Shown here in pieces: positions 50,699 through 61,835 of a DNA stretch of 64,000 nucleotides. Within the stretch, counting starts at the first letter, position 1. Each line of letters begins with the position of its first letter. The notes below the pieces were generated by a model. That model saw only the letters and a program-made list of their open reading frames with translations, searched no databases and was not told the origin of the DNA. A program made the translations under genes and the position numbers. Location: assembly GCA_020725115.1 (NCBI GenBank), contig DYFR01000017.1, positions 16,807 through 80,806 on the forward strand, given 5' to 3'. The DNA comes from Thiohalomonas denitrificans. GTDB lineage: Bacteria > Pseudomonadota > Gammaproteobacteria > Thiohalomonadales > Thiohalomonadaceae.

Positions 50699-50817
50699 TC
50701 CAACGCAGAGGCGCGGAGATCACAGAGCAATAATGTAAAAGACTTTCTCTGCGTCCTCTGCGCCTCTGCGTTGAAGATCTGAAGTCCTTTGCGTTCTTTG
50801 CGTCTTTGCGTTGAAGG
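50699..50817. repeat. Family A hairpin (50699-50774) followed by partial copy of CTTTGCGTCTTTGCGTTGAAGGC repeat
   Basis: Complementary arms. Confidence 0.88.
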
Positions 50818-50832
50818 CTTTTGACTTGAACC

Positions 50833-51345
50833 TCAGCCGCGGAAGGCGATGATGCCGAACAGCACCAGCAGCACCGTCACCACGGCGACGCCGCCCACCG
50901 CGACAGAGTTGTAGGTCTGCGCCAGCTTGCGTTGCAGGCGGGCCGCCTCCTGACCCCGTACCACCAGTGCCGATTCCAGTTCGTGCTCGCGTTGCATGGT
51001 CTGCTGCAATTGCCGCCGCAGGCCTGCCAGCTCGTCTTCCAGCTGACGCCGCGCCTGATCCCGCTCGGCGATGGCGGCGATGCTCTGGCTGTCGACCGGA
51101 GTCTCGCCCAGGGTGACCATGCCCGGCTCCTGTTTTTTCTGCACAAAGTTGAGGGCATGTTCATGTGCGCTCCGCTCGGCATAGAGGCGGGGCGGCACCA
51201 GATTCATCTCGCCCATCTTCGCCTCCAGCCGTTCCTTCGAGGCGGCAATGTCGCCCGCCGTAGTCATGATCAGGCGCCGGTAGGTATCGACGTAGGCCAT
51301 GGCATCGCTGGCCATGAATTTGCGCACCGTCTCACTCATCTTCAA
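50833..51345 (-). CDS. Hypothetical coiled-coil, C-terminal tail-anchored membrane protein
   Basis: Coiled-coil ERDQARRQLEDELAGLRRQLQQTMQREHELE and terminal TM VAVGGVAVVTVLLVLFGIIAFRG. Confidence 0.7.
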   Translation of the reverse strand: MKMSETVRKFMASDAMAYVDTYRRLIMTTAGDIAASKERLEAKMGEMNLVPPRLYAERSAHEHALNFVQKKQEPGMVTLGETPVDSQSIAAIAERDQARRQLEDELAGLRRQLQQTMQREHELESALVVRGQEAARLQRKLAQTYNSVAVGGVAVVTVLLVLFGIIAFRG

Positions 51346-53246
51346 TCTTCCAGGTAGGTGTAGCCGGCCAACCCGGCATCCAGCGCCTCGGCGTAACGGT
51401 CGTACTCATCGGGAGGCAGCGCCGCGGCGCCCAGTTTAGCCTGATAGGCCGTGCGCAACAGCGCGGTATCGAAGTTCACGTAGCGCAGCACCTTGTCCAC
51501 GGTATCGCCATGCTGTTGCGCCGACAGATTGTAACTGCCGTCGGGCAGCAGCTCGACATTCACGGAATCGGTGTCGCCAAACAAATTGTGCAGATCGCCC
51601 AGAATTTCCTGATAGGCGCCGAGCAGAAATATGCCGAACAGATACGTCTCGCCGGGGCGCAGTTCATGCACCGGCAAGGTGCTCTCCAGACTGTCGTGAT
51701 CGATGTAATGATCGATGCGTCCATCGGAGTCACAGGTGATGTCCTGCAATACCGCGCGCCGTGTCGGCGCCTCATTCAGACGCTGCAACGGCACCACCGG
51801 AAATATCTGGTCGATACCCCAGGCATCGGGCAAGGACTGGAACAGGGAAAAATTGCAGAAATACTTGTCGGCCAGTTTTTCGTTCAGCTCGTCCAGCACC
51901 TCGCGGTGGGCGCGCACGCCAGGCTGCAGGCGGGTACGCACCTGCTGGCAAATGGCAAAATACAGCTCCTCGATACGGGCACGCTGCTCCAGAGAGATCA
52001 CACCGTGCTGATACATGCCGTGTGCCTCGGCCAGCCAGTGCACTGCATCGTGCCAGGTCTCGACCAGGGAGCGCGCACTGCCGCCGTGATCCTGCAAGTT
52101 GCGCAGCCCCTGCCACAGGTTGTGGATGATCAGCGGCTCGTCATCGGCCGCCGCAACCACCTGCACGGGCGCGGGGGCCTGCTCCTGATCGATCACCTGA
52201 GTGAACAGCACTGCATGGTGGGCCGTCATGGCGCGGCCCGACTCGGTAATGATGTGCGGATGCGGCAGTCCCTGCTCCTCGCAGATTTCCCACAGGGCAT
52301 GCACCACGTCATTGGCATATTCCTGCACGCCGTAATTCATCGAGCAGTCACTGCGCGAGCGGCTGCCTTCGTAGTCAATACCAAGTCCGCCGCCCACATC
52401 CACATAGCGGATGTCCACCTCCATGGCACGCAGCTCGGCATAGTGCCGGGCACATTCACGCATGCTGCGCTGGATGTCACGGATGTTGGCCACCTGCGAG
52501 CCCATGTGAAAGTGAATCATCTGCAGGGAACCCAGCATGTCGACTTCGCCAAGGCGCTGCACCACGTGCAGAACCTGCGCCGCGGACAGGCCGAACTTGG
52601 CCTTCTCGCCCCCGGTGTTCTGCCACTTGCCGGTGCCGATGGACGCCAGACGTACCCGCACGCCCAACAGCGGCATGATGCCCAGCGCCTTCGACTCCTC
52701 GATCACCAGCTCCAGCTCCGACAGCTTTTCCACCACGATGAATATACGCAGCCCGAGGCGCAGGCCGATCAGCGCCAGACGGATATATTCGCGATCCTTG
52801 TAGCCATTGCACACCACGGTGCCGCCCTCCCGGTCGGCCAGGGCCAGCACCGCCATCAGCTCCGGCTTCGACCCTGCCTCCAGGCCGACACGACGCCCGC
52901 CGTGGCGCAGGATTTCCTCCACCACGCTGCGCTGCTGATTCACCTTGATGGGATAAACGGCGGTGTAACCGCCACGGTAGTCATCCTCCACCATGGCGCG
53001 CTGAAAGGCATGGCACAGCACATCGACACGGTCACGCAGGATGTCGCTGAAACGCACCAGCACCGGCAGCGTCAGTCCGGCCTGACGCAGTTCTGCCGCC
53101 AGTACGGAGCAGTCGATGCCCGTATGGGCCTGATTGCGATCCGGTCGCGCGATGAGGTGGCCGGCACCGTTGACGTCGAAATAGCCGCCACTCCAGTGCG
53201 GAATGCCGTAGGTTTCACGCGCCTTGTCCTGATCCCATTCGCTCAT
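51342..53246 (-). CDS. speA: Biosynthetic arginine decarboxylase
   Basis: VYPIKVNQQRSVVEEILRHGGRRVGLEAGSKPELMAVLA; FHMGSQVANIRDI; YVDVGGGLGIDYEGSRS. Confidence 0.97.
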   Translation of the reverse strand: MSEWDQDKARETYGIPHWSGGYFDVNGAGHLIARPDRNQAHTGIDCSVLAAELRQAGLTLPVLVRFSDILRDRVDVLCHAFQRAMVEDDYRGGYTAVYPIKVNQQRSVVEEILRHGGRRVGLEAGSKPELMAVLALADREGGTVVCNGYKDREYIRLALIGLRLGLRIFIVVEKLSELELVIEESKALGIMPLLGVRVRLASIGTGKWQNTGGEKAKFGLSAAQVLHVVQRLGEVDMLGSLQMIHFHMGSQVANIRDIQRSMRECARHYAELRAMEVDIRYVDVGGGLGIDYEGSRSRSDCSMNYGVQEYANDVVHALWEICEEQGLPHPHIITESGRAMTAHHAVLFTQVIDQEQAPAPVQVVAAADDEPLIIHNLWQGLRNLQDHGGSARSLVETWHDAVHWLAEAHGMYQHGVISLEQRARIEELYFAICQQVRTRLQPGVRAHREVLDELNEKLADKYFCNFSLFQSLPDAWGIDQIFPVVPLQRLNEAPTRRAVLQDITCDSDGRIDHYIDHDSLESTLPVHELRPGETYLFGIFLLGAYQEILGDLHNLFGDTDSVNVELLPDGSYNLSAQQHGDTVDKVLRYVNFDTALLRTAYQAKLGAAALPPDEYDRYAEALDAGLAGYTYLED

Positions 53247-53332
53247 GACTATGCCGCCGAAGTTGAAGATGTCACTGTACCGGGTGACAATATAGGCCAA
53301 TAAACTTTTGCGGAACAGCAACCGGAGCAGCC

Positions 53333-54196
53333 ATGGCCCTCGACGACAAGAACTGGTTCACCGAAAACCCCACGGCGGACGGCTCCACCCTCTCCCTCAG
53401 GATCACCGGCAAGCTGCACGAGGAACAGACCGCCTTTCAGAAGATCGAGGTCTACGGCACGGCAGGGTTCGGCAATCTGATGGTCATCGACGGCTACATC
53501 ATGCTCACTGCGCGCGACAACTATCTGTACCACGAGATGATGGCGCATCCGGTGCTGTTTACCCACCCCAATCCGAAGCGCGTGCTGATCATCGGCGGCG
53601 GCGATTGCGGCACCCTGCGCGAGGTGCTGCGTCACCCGTCGGTGGAAAAGGTGCAGCAGGTGGATATCGATGCGGGCGTGACCCGCGCCTCGGAGAAGTT
53701 CTTCCCCGAACTGTGCGAATCGAACAACGATGCGCGCGCCGAGCTGCACTTCGCCGACGGCATCAAGTGGGTCAAGGACGCCACGCCGGGCAGTTACGAC
53801 GTGATCATCGTCGACAGCACCGACCCGGTGGGCCCGGCCATCGGTCTGTTCTCCGAGCCGTTCTTCCGCGACTGCCACAAGGCACTGGGCGACGACGGCA
53901 TCATCGTGCAGCAGAGCGAATCACCGCTGCTCAACATGCAGATCCTCACCGACATGCACCAGGCCATGCGCGGCGCCGGCTACGCCGACGTGCAGACCCT
54001 GCACTTCCCGCAACCGGTCTACCCCTCCGGCTGGTGGACCTGCACCATGGCCGGCAAGCGCGCCTTCGACGGCTTCCGCAGCGCCGACAGCGCGAACAAA
54101 TCCTTTCCCACCCGGTACTACAGCGCCGAGGTGCATCAGGGCGCACTGGCCCTGCCGCCGTTCATGAAGGACGCATTCGAAAAGATCAGGGGCTAG
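53333..54196 (+). CDS. speE: Spermidine synthase
   Basis: TAGFGNLMVIDGYIMLTARDNYLYHEMMAHPVLFTHPNPKRVLIIGGGDCGTLREVLRH. Confidence 0.97.
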   Translation: MALDDKNWFTENPTADGSTLSLRITGKLHEEQTAFQKIEVYGTAGFGNLMVIDGYIMLTARDNYLYHEMMAHPVLFTHPNPKRVLIIGGGDCGTLREVLRHPSVEKVQQVDIDAGVTRASEKFFPELCESNNDARAELHFADGIKWVKDATPGSYDVIIVDSTDPVGPAIGLFSEPFFRDCHKALGDDGIIVQQSESPLLNMQILTDMHQAMRGAGYADVQTLHFPQPVYPSGWWTCTMAGKRAFDGFRSADSANKSFPTRYYSAEVHQGALALPPFMKDAFEKIRG

Positions 54197-54222
54197 GGGC
54201 TAGGGGCTAGGGGCTAGCCCTT
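54188..54222. repeat. TAGGGGC heptamer tandem repeat, four units then inverted GGGCTAGCCC
   Basis: aggggctaggggctaggggctaggggctagccctta; fills the gap between two convergent stop codons. Confidence 0.95.
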
Positions 54223-54676
54223 AGTCACACCAGCGCTCCACCTCCTGTTGCGCCCGCCGTTCGGAGGCGGCGCGCTCCGCATCGCTGAGGGTACGACGCT
54301 CGCCCTGCTTGTCCAGGTCATACAGGCTGCCTGCGCTCTGGTAACGCCGCAAACGATCGCGGGCGAGGCTACAGTTGCGCTCACGCCTGGCCTGTTCCTC
54401 GCGGCTCTTCTGCTGCTGCTCCTTCTTCTGCGCCCGCTCCTCGTCGAAGGCGCGCAACAGGCGCTGCTCCTTGTCGCGCCGAGCCGCCTCATCCTCCACT
54501 GGCGCCTCATCACCCGGCGACGGGGACTTGATTTGCATCTCCTGCGCCTGCATGCGTGCCGGCGGCCGCTCGCCATAATGCACCCGGCCCTGCTCATCGA
54601 CCCACTTGTAGACGCCCGCTGCCGACGCCAGCGACGTCCAGCCGAGGAGCAGCAACAGAACGATCCGTGTATTCAT
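54221..54676 (-). CDS. DUF4124 domain protein
   Basis: Signal peptide then GVYKWVDEQGRVHYGERPP. Confidence 0.88.
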   Translation of the reverse strand: MNTRIVLLLLLGWTSLASAAGVYKWVDEQGRVHYGERPPARMQAQEMQIKSPSPGDEAPVEDEAARRDKEQRLLRAFDEERAQKKEQQQKSREEQARRERNCSLARDRLRRYQSAGSLYDLDKQGERRTLSDAERAASERRAQQEVERWCD

Positions 54677-54740
54677 GGGAGCCTCCGTTTCGAGTTTCGC
54701 AAAATGAAAATCCTTAAACGCCAAGGTTACATGAACAAAA

Positions 54741-54810
54741 CATCCAACGCAGAGACGCGGAGTTTATGAACGTGTTTCCTCTGCGCACTCTGCGCCTCTG
54801 CGTTGGATGT
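54741..54810. repeat. Family A hairpin
   Basis: ATCCAACGCAGAGACGCGGAG...CTGCGCCTCTGCGTTGGAT. Confidence 0.9.
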
Positions 54811-54846
54811 TGTATGTTCCTTTGCTGAAACCTGCGGCCTGGCCTC

Positions 54847-55644
54847 TCACGCGCCGGTCAACCGCTCCAGACGCAGGCGATCGCGCTCGTCGAACAGACA
54901 GCGGGCGCCGCGCCACACCGCCACCATGGTGCCGAAGCCGGTGCCGGCGGTGATGAGGAACATTACCAGTATCTGGTATTTCACCGCTTCCAGCGGCGGC
55001 GTGCCGGCGAGGATCTGGCCGGTCATCATGCCGGGCAGGCTGACGATGCCGGCGGCAGCCATGGAATTGATCATCGGGATCATGCCGACGCGCATGGCCT
55101 CGCGCCGCAGGTCGCTCACCGCCTCCATCGCGCCCTGGCCCATGAGCAGGCGCGCCTCGATCACCGCGCGCTGTTGCCAGGCGCCATTGGTGAGACGATC
55201 CATGCCCAGCGCAATGCCGTTCATGGTGTTGCCCAATACCATGCCGAGCAATGGAATGGCGTATTGCGGGGTATACCAGGGGTCGTTGCCGATGATCACG
55301 ATCAGGGCCATCACCGTGACGGTGAACGATGACACGAACATGGCGCTGGTGCCGACGCCGTAGCCGCGCCAGCCGCTGAAGCGGCGCTGCTGCCGTGCCA
55401 TCACCTCGCGCCCCGCCACCAGCAGCATGATCAGCGCCATCAGACTCACCCACCACCACTGGGCGTTGTCGAACAGCACCTTGAGCACCAGGCCGATGAG
55501 CAACAGCTGGATGGTGGTGCGCAGTGCAGCCACCAGCAGCTTGCGCTCCATGGCCAGTTGCAGGCGCCAGGACAGCCCGGCCAGCAGCAGGACCAGCAGC
55601 GCCGCCAGACTCAAATCGAAGGGAGAAAGCGTGATGACATTCAT
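54847..55644 (-). CDS. fetB: Iron export ABC transporter permease (FetB/UPF0014)
   Basis: AIPLLGMVLGNTMNGIALGMDRL; SLPGMMTGQILAGTPPLEAVKYQILVMFLI. Confidence 0.92.
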   Translation of the reverse strand: MNVITLSPFDLSLAALLVLLLAGLSWRLQLAMERKLLVAALRTTIQLLLIGLVLKVLFDNAQWWWVSLMALIMLLVAGREVMARQQRRFSGWRGYGVGTSAMFVSSFTVTVMALIVIIGNDPWYTPQYAIPLLGMVLGNTMNGIALGMDRLTNGAWQQRAVIEARLLMGQGAMEAVSDLRREAMRVGMIPMINSMAAAGIVSLPGMMTGQILAGTPPLEAVKYQILVMFLITAGTGFGTMVAVWRGARCLFDERDRLRLERLTGA

Positions 55645-55661
55645 CCTATAAATCTCAATCA

Positions 55662-55803
55662 GTCCGCAAATGAACGCAAATAGACGCAAATATTCTGGGT
55701 ATCGTGCAGGTACGCCCCACATACTCGGCGGGAGGAGCGGTGCGCCTGGTTAACGACTGTATCCCTCGCCTATATTCGCGTCCATTCGCGTTTATTGGCG
55801 GAC
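55662..55803. repeat. Family B inverted repeat
   Basis: GTCCGCAAATGAACGCAAATAGACGCAAATAT...ATATTCGCGTCCATTCGCGTTTATTGGCGGAC. Confidence 0.85.
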
Positions 55804-55822
55804 TCAACTGCTGTCATTAGGT

Positions 55823-56410
55823 TCACGCCGCCTCCTCCAGCCGGCCGGCCACGATGCGGATCTGGCGGCTGGCCACGCGCTGCATCTGCGCCGGGTCGTG
55901 GCTTACCCACAGCACCGCCGCCTGATGTTCTTCACGGTAGGCGGCCACCATGGCCTCGACACGTTGCACCGCGGTCGGATCGAGAGCAGCGGTAGGTTCA
56001 TCCAGCAGCAACACGCGCGGTCTGTTGGCCAGCAGACGCAGCAGTGCCAGGCGCTGGCGTTCGCCGGTGGAGCAGCGCGCCACCTGCCAGTCCAGCGTCT
56101 CGCGGTCGAAGCCCAGGGCCTGCCAGCGCGCATCGTCCACTTCCGCAAAATGCTCGCCTACCCGTTCGCGCCACCACTGGCTTTCCGCCGGCAGCAGGCC
56201 CACCTGGCGGCGCCACTCCCATGGCCTGTAGTCACGCGCCTCGCGCCCGTCCAGCCACACCCGGCCCTCGTGGGGATCGAGATCGGCAATGGCGCGCAGC
56301 AGCAGGCTCTTGCCCGCGCCGGACGGCCCCGACAGACAGACACACTCCCCCGCCGCCACTTCCAGCGCAGGGATGCTCATGGAGTGGCTCGCCACTCCCT
56401 CAAGTCGCAA
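55823..56410 (-). CDS. fetA: ABC transporter ATP-binding protein (FetA-like)
   Basis: LSGPSGAGKSLLLRAIADLDPHEGRVWLDG; CSTGERQRLALLRLL; LLLDEPTAALDP. Confidence 0.9.
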   Translation of the reverse strand: MRLEGVASHSMSIPALEVAAGECVCLSGPSGAGKSLLLRAIADLDPHEGRVWLDGREARDYRPWEWRRQVGLLPAESQWWRERVGEHFAEVDDARWQALGFDRETLDWQVARCSTGERQRLALLRLLANRPRVLLLDEPTAALDPTAVQRVEAMVAAYREEHQAAVLWVSHDPAQMQRVASRQIRIVAGRLEEAA

Positions 56411-56544
56411 CAGGTTCAGGATCGTCTCCCGCTTGGAATTGCCTATTCATCCCCCACCTTGGGGAAAGACGCCGCCATCGACTATGGTTAGCGGACACGG
56501 ATTCATTCTACGGGATCAGCAACGGAAAACAGAACGAGGCCAGC

Positions 56545-56781
56545 ATGAGTGAACCTGAAATCACCCAGAAAAAACCCTACGCGCTGGAACTGGAAGCCGG
56601 CGATTACTGGTGGTGCGGCTGCGGCCGCTCGAAGAACCAGCCCTTTTGCGACGGTTCCCACCAGGGGACCGGTCTCACGCCACAGAAATTCACCCTGACC
56701 GAGAAGGGCAAGGTCTGGCTGTGCGGCTGCCGCCGCAGCGGCAAGGCACCGCACTGCGACGGCACGCACAAGGGGTTGTAG
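56545..56781 (+). CDS. Double CDGSH iron-sulfur protein
   Basis: CGCGRSKNQPFCDGSH and CGCRRSGKAPHCDGTH. Confidence 0.95.
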   Translation: MSEPEITQKKPYALELEAGDYWWCGCGRSKNQPFCDGSHQGTGLTPQKFTLTEKGKVWLCGCRRSGKAPHCDGTHKGL

Positions 56782-56810
56782 GAAGTCCCCGGCAGGATTG
56801 GCACAGTTCC

Positions 56811-56879
56811 GTAGGGTAGATAAGCGCAGCGCATCCACCATGCAGCGTTGGTAGATGCGCTGCGCTTATCCACCCTACC
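56811..56879. repeat. Inverted repeat GTAGGGTAGATAAGCGCAGCGCATC...GATGCGCTGCGCTTATCCACCCTAC
   Basis: Near-perfect arms; half copy at 7936. Confidence 0.92.
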
Positions 56880-56901
56880 AACTTGCCACTTTCCCGAAGG
56901 C

Positions 56902-56933
56902 AAAAAAATGGCGGGCATCTCGCGATGCCCGCC
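56902..56933 (-). terminator. Rho-independent terminator downstream of amtB
   Basis: On minus strand GGCGGGCATCGCGAGATGCCCGCCATTTTTTTG. Confidence 0.9.
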
Positions 56934-56959
56934 AATGCGCCTTGGGGAGGAGAAGGGCG

Positions 56960-58207
<1,248 letters not shown>

Positions 58208-58221
58208 CGTCGCATCCTCCG

Positions 58222-58563
<342 letters not shown>

Positions 58564-58581
58564 TCATACCTCCTGTGGATT

Positions 58582-58605
58582 GGCCCGCCGCGTCTGCGGC
58601 GGGCC
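58582..58605. promoter_or_regulatory. GC-rich perfect hairpin between porin and glnK (possible processing/attenuation element)
   Basis: GGCCCGCCGC-GTCT-GCGGCGGGCC. Confidence 0.6.
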
Positions 58606-58612
58606 TTATGGA

Positions 58613-59311
58613 TTAGAAGCTGATGTCGTGCTTCCAGCTCACCACGAAGCGCGGGTCATCGGCGTTCTTGATGTCATTCTTTTCCATGGCAAAACTGAAC
58701 GCGCCCTTGGCCACACCGATGCGGTAGTGGGTGTAATCGGTCGACGCGGAATCCTCGTAGTCATAACGACCGACCAGGGCCACGACGCTGGTGTCGTCAT
58801 TCAGCGGGAAGTCACCGGCCAGGCTGTAGTACTTGTCGTTCTTCTTGGCGCTGGAAGCCTCCTTGCCGACGGTATAACCAAGGAAGGCAGTGATCGGGCC
58901 ATAGCTCACGCTGCCCTGCAGCTCGGTGAAATCGGCCTCGACCTTGGAGCCGCTCGATGCGTTGACCGGATAGTAGTAATACATCGCACCCACGGTGTAA
59001 CCGACATCGCCGACACTGCCGCTGTAACCGCCGTAGATGTCCATCTCGTAGGAACCCGGGGCCGTGCTCGAATCCTTGGCCGTCAACGGGGCAATATTGG
59101 ATGCCCAGACACCCAGGTAGAAACCGGCCTCGTTGGTGTAATCAAGACCACCCTGCACCGCCGCTGCATCGGCAGTCTGGGTCACGCCGCGCCAGATGTA
59201 GTTGTTGGTCACGGCCACATTGCCGGCCACTTCAGCAGCAGCCTGGCCGCTGGCCAGCAGACCCAGGGCAATGGCGGAACCGAGTACGGACTTGCGGAAG
59301 ATGGTGTTCAT
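58613..59311 (-). CDS. TorF family putative porin
   Basis: Signal peptide; EVAGNVAVTNNYIWRGVTQTADAAAVQGGLDYTNEAGFYLGVWASNI. Confidence 0.92.
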   Translation of the reverse strand: MNTIFRKSVLGSAIALGLLASGQAAAEVAGNVAVTNNYIWRGVTQTADAAAVQGGLDYTNEAGFYLGVWASNIAPLTAKDSSTAPGSYEMDIYGGYSGSVGDVGYTVGAMYYYYPVNASSGSKVEADFTELQGSVSYGPITAFLGYTVGKEASSAKKNDKYYSLAGDFPLNDDTSVVALVGRYDYEDSASTDYTHYRIGVAKGAFSFAMEKNDIKNADDPRFVVSWKHDISF

Positions 59312-59561
59312 TGTTTCTCTCCTGAGGTTGGAATGAATTGCGGGTCAATACCTGCGCAAGGGAGTTATTGCATCGCCCGTGCCAACTGAAAATTTCTTTG
59401 TATTTCATGGAATTGTTGCGTTGCGGTGACGCCGGCGCAAAAAACGCCGCACCAGGATGAGACGCGTCCATTTGCCTGATGCACCGTTTTGGCGCATGCA
59501 AATGCACGGTGATCGCGTACACTTGCGACACCATCAACACCACTCAACACGGAAAGCTGTC

Positions 59562-59804
59562 ATGGATCACCACTTCATCGACGACCTGGCGCAACGCCTC
59601 GCCAACGCGCTACCGCCGGGACTGCACGCACTCAGACAGGACATCGAACACAACTTCAACGCCGTGCTGCGCGCACGACTGGAAAAGCTTGATCTGGTGA
59701 CGCGCGACGAGTTCGACGCCCAGGCACGCGTGCTGGCGCGCAGCCGTGTCAGGCTGGAGGAACTGGAGAAGAAAATCGCAGAGCTGGAACAGCGCCTGTC
59801 GTAA
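59562..59804 (+). CDS. ubiK: Ubiquinone biosynthesis accessory factor UbiK (BMFP family)
   Basis: DDLAQRLANALPPGLHALRQDIEHNFNAVLRARLEKLDLVTRDEFDAQARVLARSRVRLEELEKKI. Confidence 0.92.
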   Translation: MDHHFIDDLAQRLANALPPGLHALRQDIEHNFNAVLRARLEKLDLVTRDEFDAQARVLARSRVRLEELEKKIAELEQRLS

Positions 59805-59888
59805 CACGGTTACTGCGGGGTGCAGCGCCCCGACAATTTGCAGCGGGCAACATCAGGGATGCCCGGAAGAAACAACGGAAAGGAAGCC

Positions 59889-61391
59889 ATGTCACTCGCC
59901 ATCGTGCACAGCCGTGCCGCCGTGGGCATCGATGCCCCGCCGGTCACGGTGGAAATCCACCTCGCCAACGGGCTGCCTGCCCTGTCCATCGTCGGCCTGC
60001 CCGAGGCGGCGGTGAAGGAGAGCAAGGATCGCGTGCGCGGCGCCCTGCTCACTTCGCGCTTCGAGTTTCCCGCCCGCCGCATCACCATCAACCTGGCACC
60101 CGCCGACCTGCCCAAGGAGGGCGGCCGTTTCGACCTGCCCATCGCCGTGGGCCTGCTCGCTGCCTCCGGCCAGGTGCCACGCGATGCGCTGCCGCGCTAC
60201 GAATTCCTCGGCGAGCTGGCCCTGTCCGGCGAGTTGCGCCCGGTGCGCGGCGTGCTGCCTGCCGCGCTGAAGGCACGCGCACTGGGCCGCACCCTTATCG
60301 TCCCCAGCGCCAATGCCGACGAGGCGGCGCTGGTGCGCGACATCAACGTACTGCCAGCCAGCCATCTGCTGGAAGTGTGTGCCCACCTGCATGGACATAC
60401 CCTGCTCGCACCGCATAGCGCCCGAGTGCCGGACAACCCTGCCGCAGATCTGCCCGATCTCGCCGACGTGCGTGGCCAGCACCAGGCGCGGCGGGCCCTG
60501 GAAGTGGCTGCCGCCGGCGCGCACAGCCTGCTCATGCTCGGCCCGCCCGGCACCGGCAAGACCATGCTGGCCAGTCGCCTGCCCGGCATTCTGCCGCCGC
60601 TGAGCGAGGAAGAGGCACTGGAGGCCGCCGCCATCGCCTCCATCAGCGATCAGGGTTTCAGCGTGGAGCGCTGGGGACAACGCACCTTTCGCTCACCGCA
60701 CCACACGGCTTCCGGTGTGGCCCTGGTAGGCGGCGGCAGCCAGCCACGGCCGGGCGAGATATCCCTCGCCCACCACGGCGTGCTGTTTCTCGACGAGCTG
60801 CCGGAGTTCGACCGCAAGGTACTGGAGGTGCTGCGCGAGCCGCTGGAGTCGGGCCGCATCACCATCTCGCGCGCCGCACGCCAGGCGGAGTTTCCCGCCC
60901 GCTTCCAGCTGGTGGCGGCGATGAACCCCTGTCCCTGCGGCTACCTCGGCCACACCAGCGGGCGCTGCCACTGCACCCGTGAACAGATCCAGCGCTACCG
61001 CGCCCGCATCTCCGGGCCGCTGCTGGATCGCATCGACCTGCAGATCGAGGTACCCAGCCTGCCGCAGGAGGCGCTGCGCGCCGCCACGGATCAGGCCGAG
61101 AGCAGCACCGTGGTACGGGAACGGGTGATGGCCGCGCGGGAGCGGCAACTGGAACGCCAGGGAAAACCCAACAACACTCTCAGCAACCGTGACTGCGGCA
61201 AGCTGTGTCAATTGGGCGACCGGGAACTGGATCTGCTGGATCGTGCGGTGGACAAGCTGGGGCTGTCGGCACGGGCCTATTTCCGCATCATCCGCGTGGC
61301 GCGCACCGTGGCCGACCTCGCCGACAGCAAGACGGTGGAACTGCCCCACCTCACCGAGGCCCTGGCCTACCGGCGGCTGGATCGGGGCTAG
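59889..61391 (+). CDS. comM: YifB/ComM family Mg chelatase-like AAA ATPase
   Basis: VEIHLANGLPALSIVGLPEAAVKESKDRVR; GPPGTGKTMLASRLPGILPPL; MNPCPCGY. Confidence 0.95.
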   Translation: MSLAIVHSRAAVGIDAPPVTVEIHLANGLPALSIVGLPEAAVKESKDRVRGALLTSRFEFPARRITINLAPADLPKEGGRFDLPIAVGLLAASGQVPRDALPRYEFLGELALSGELRPVRGVLPAALKARALGRTLIVPSANADEAALVRDINVLPASHLLEVCAHLHGHTLLAPHSARVPDNPAADLPDLADVRGQHQARRALEVAAAGAHSLLMLGPPGTGKTMLASRLPGILPPLSEEEALEAAAIASISDQGFSVERWGQRTFRSPHHTASGVALVGGGSQPRPGEISLAHHGVLFLDELPEFDRKVLEVLREPLESGRITISRAARQAEFPARFQLVAAMNPCPCGYLGHTSGRCHCTREQIQRYRARISGPLLDRIDLQIEVPSLPQEALRAATDQAESSTVVRERVMAARERQLERQGKPNNTLSNRDCGKLCQLGDRELDLLDRAVDKLGLSARAYFRIIRVARTVADLADSKTVELPHLTEALAYRRLDRG

Positions 61392-61440
61392 GCATTACTC
61401 ACCGCACACACGCAAAGAACGGAAGAAACTTCAAAATCCC

Positions 61441-61506
61441 GCCGCAGAGACGCAGAGACGCGGAGGAGAATCATTTATGAGCTCCGCGCCTCTGCGTCTC
61501 TGCGGC
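61441..61506. repeat. Family A hairpin (GCCGCAGAGACGCAGAGACGCGGAG...)
   Basis: Complementary arms. Confidence 0.88.
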
Positions 61507-61531
61507 AAATTGGTTTCGCTTTCTGGGGCGT

Positions 61532-61702
61532 TCAGCCCAGCACTCCCGCCAGCCAGGCCAGGGTTTCGTCCTGCCATACCAGCAAGCCGGCTGCTGCAGC
61601 CACCAGCAGCAGCCCACGCAGCCAGCGCCTGCTGCCGCGGCGCCGTTTGAACAGGCTGCGCTCGCGCCAGCGGCGTTCCGCCTTGTCGAGATCGTCCAGC
61701 AT
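61532..61702 (-). CDS. 56-aa single-TM protein (absent from supplied ORF list)
   Basis: MLDDLDKAERRWRERSLFKRRRGSRRWLRGLLLVAAAAGLLVWQDETLAWLAGVLG; AGGGGA upstream. Confidence 0.6.
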   Translation of the reverse strand: MLDDLDKAERRWRERSLFKRRRGSRRWLRGLLLVAAAAGLLVWQDETLAWLAGVLG

Positions 61703-61835
61703 TGGCCGATTCCCCTGTTTGGGTAAGGGCCATCAGGATGAACCAGGACGCCGTCCGGTACAAGTGCGCTGTGACCCGGCCGCCACGCTGCTACAATACG
61801 CCCCCGTTTGACTACCCTTCCTGCCGAAACCGCCC

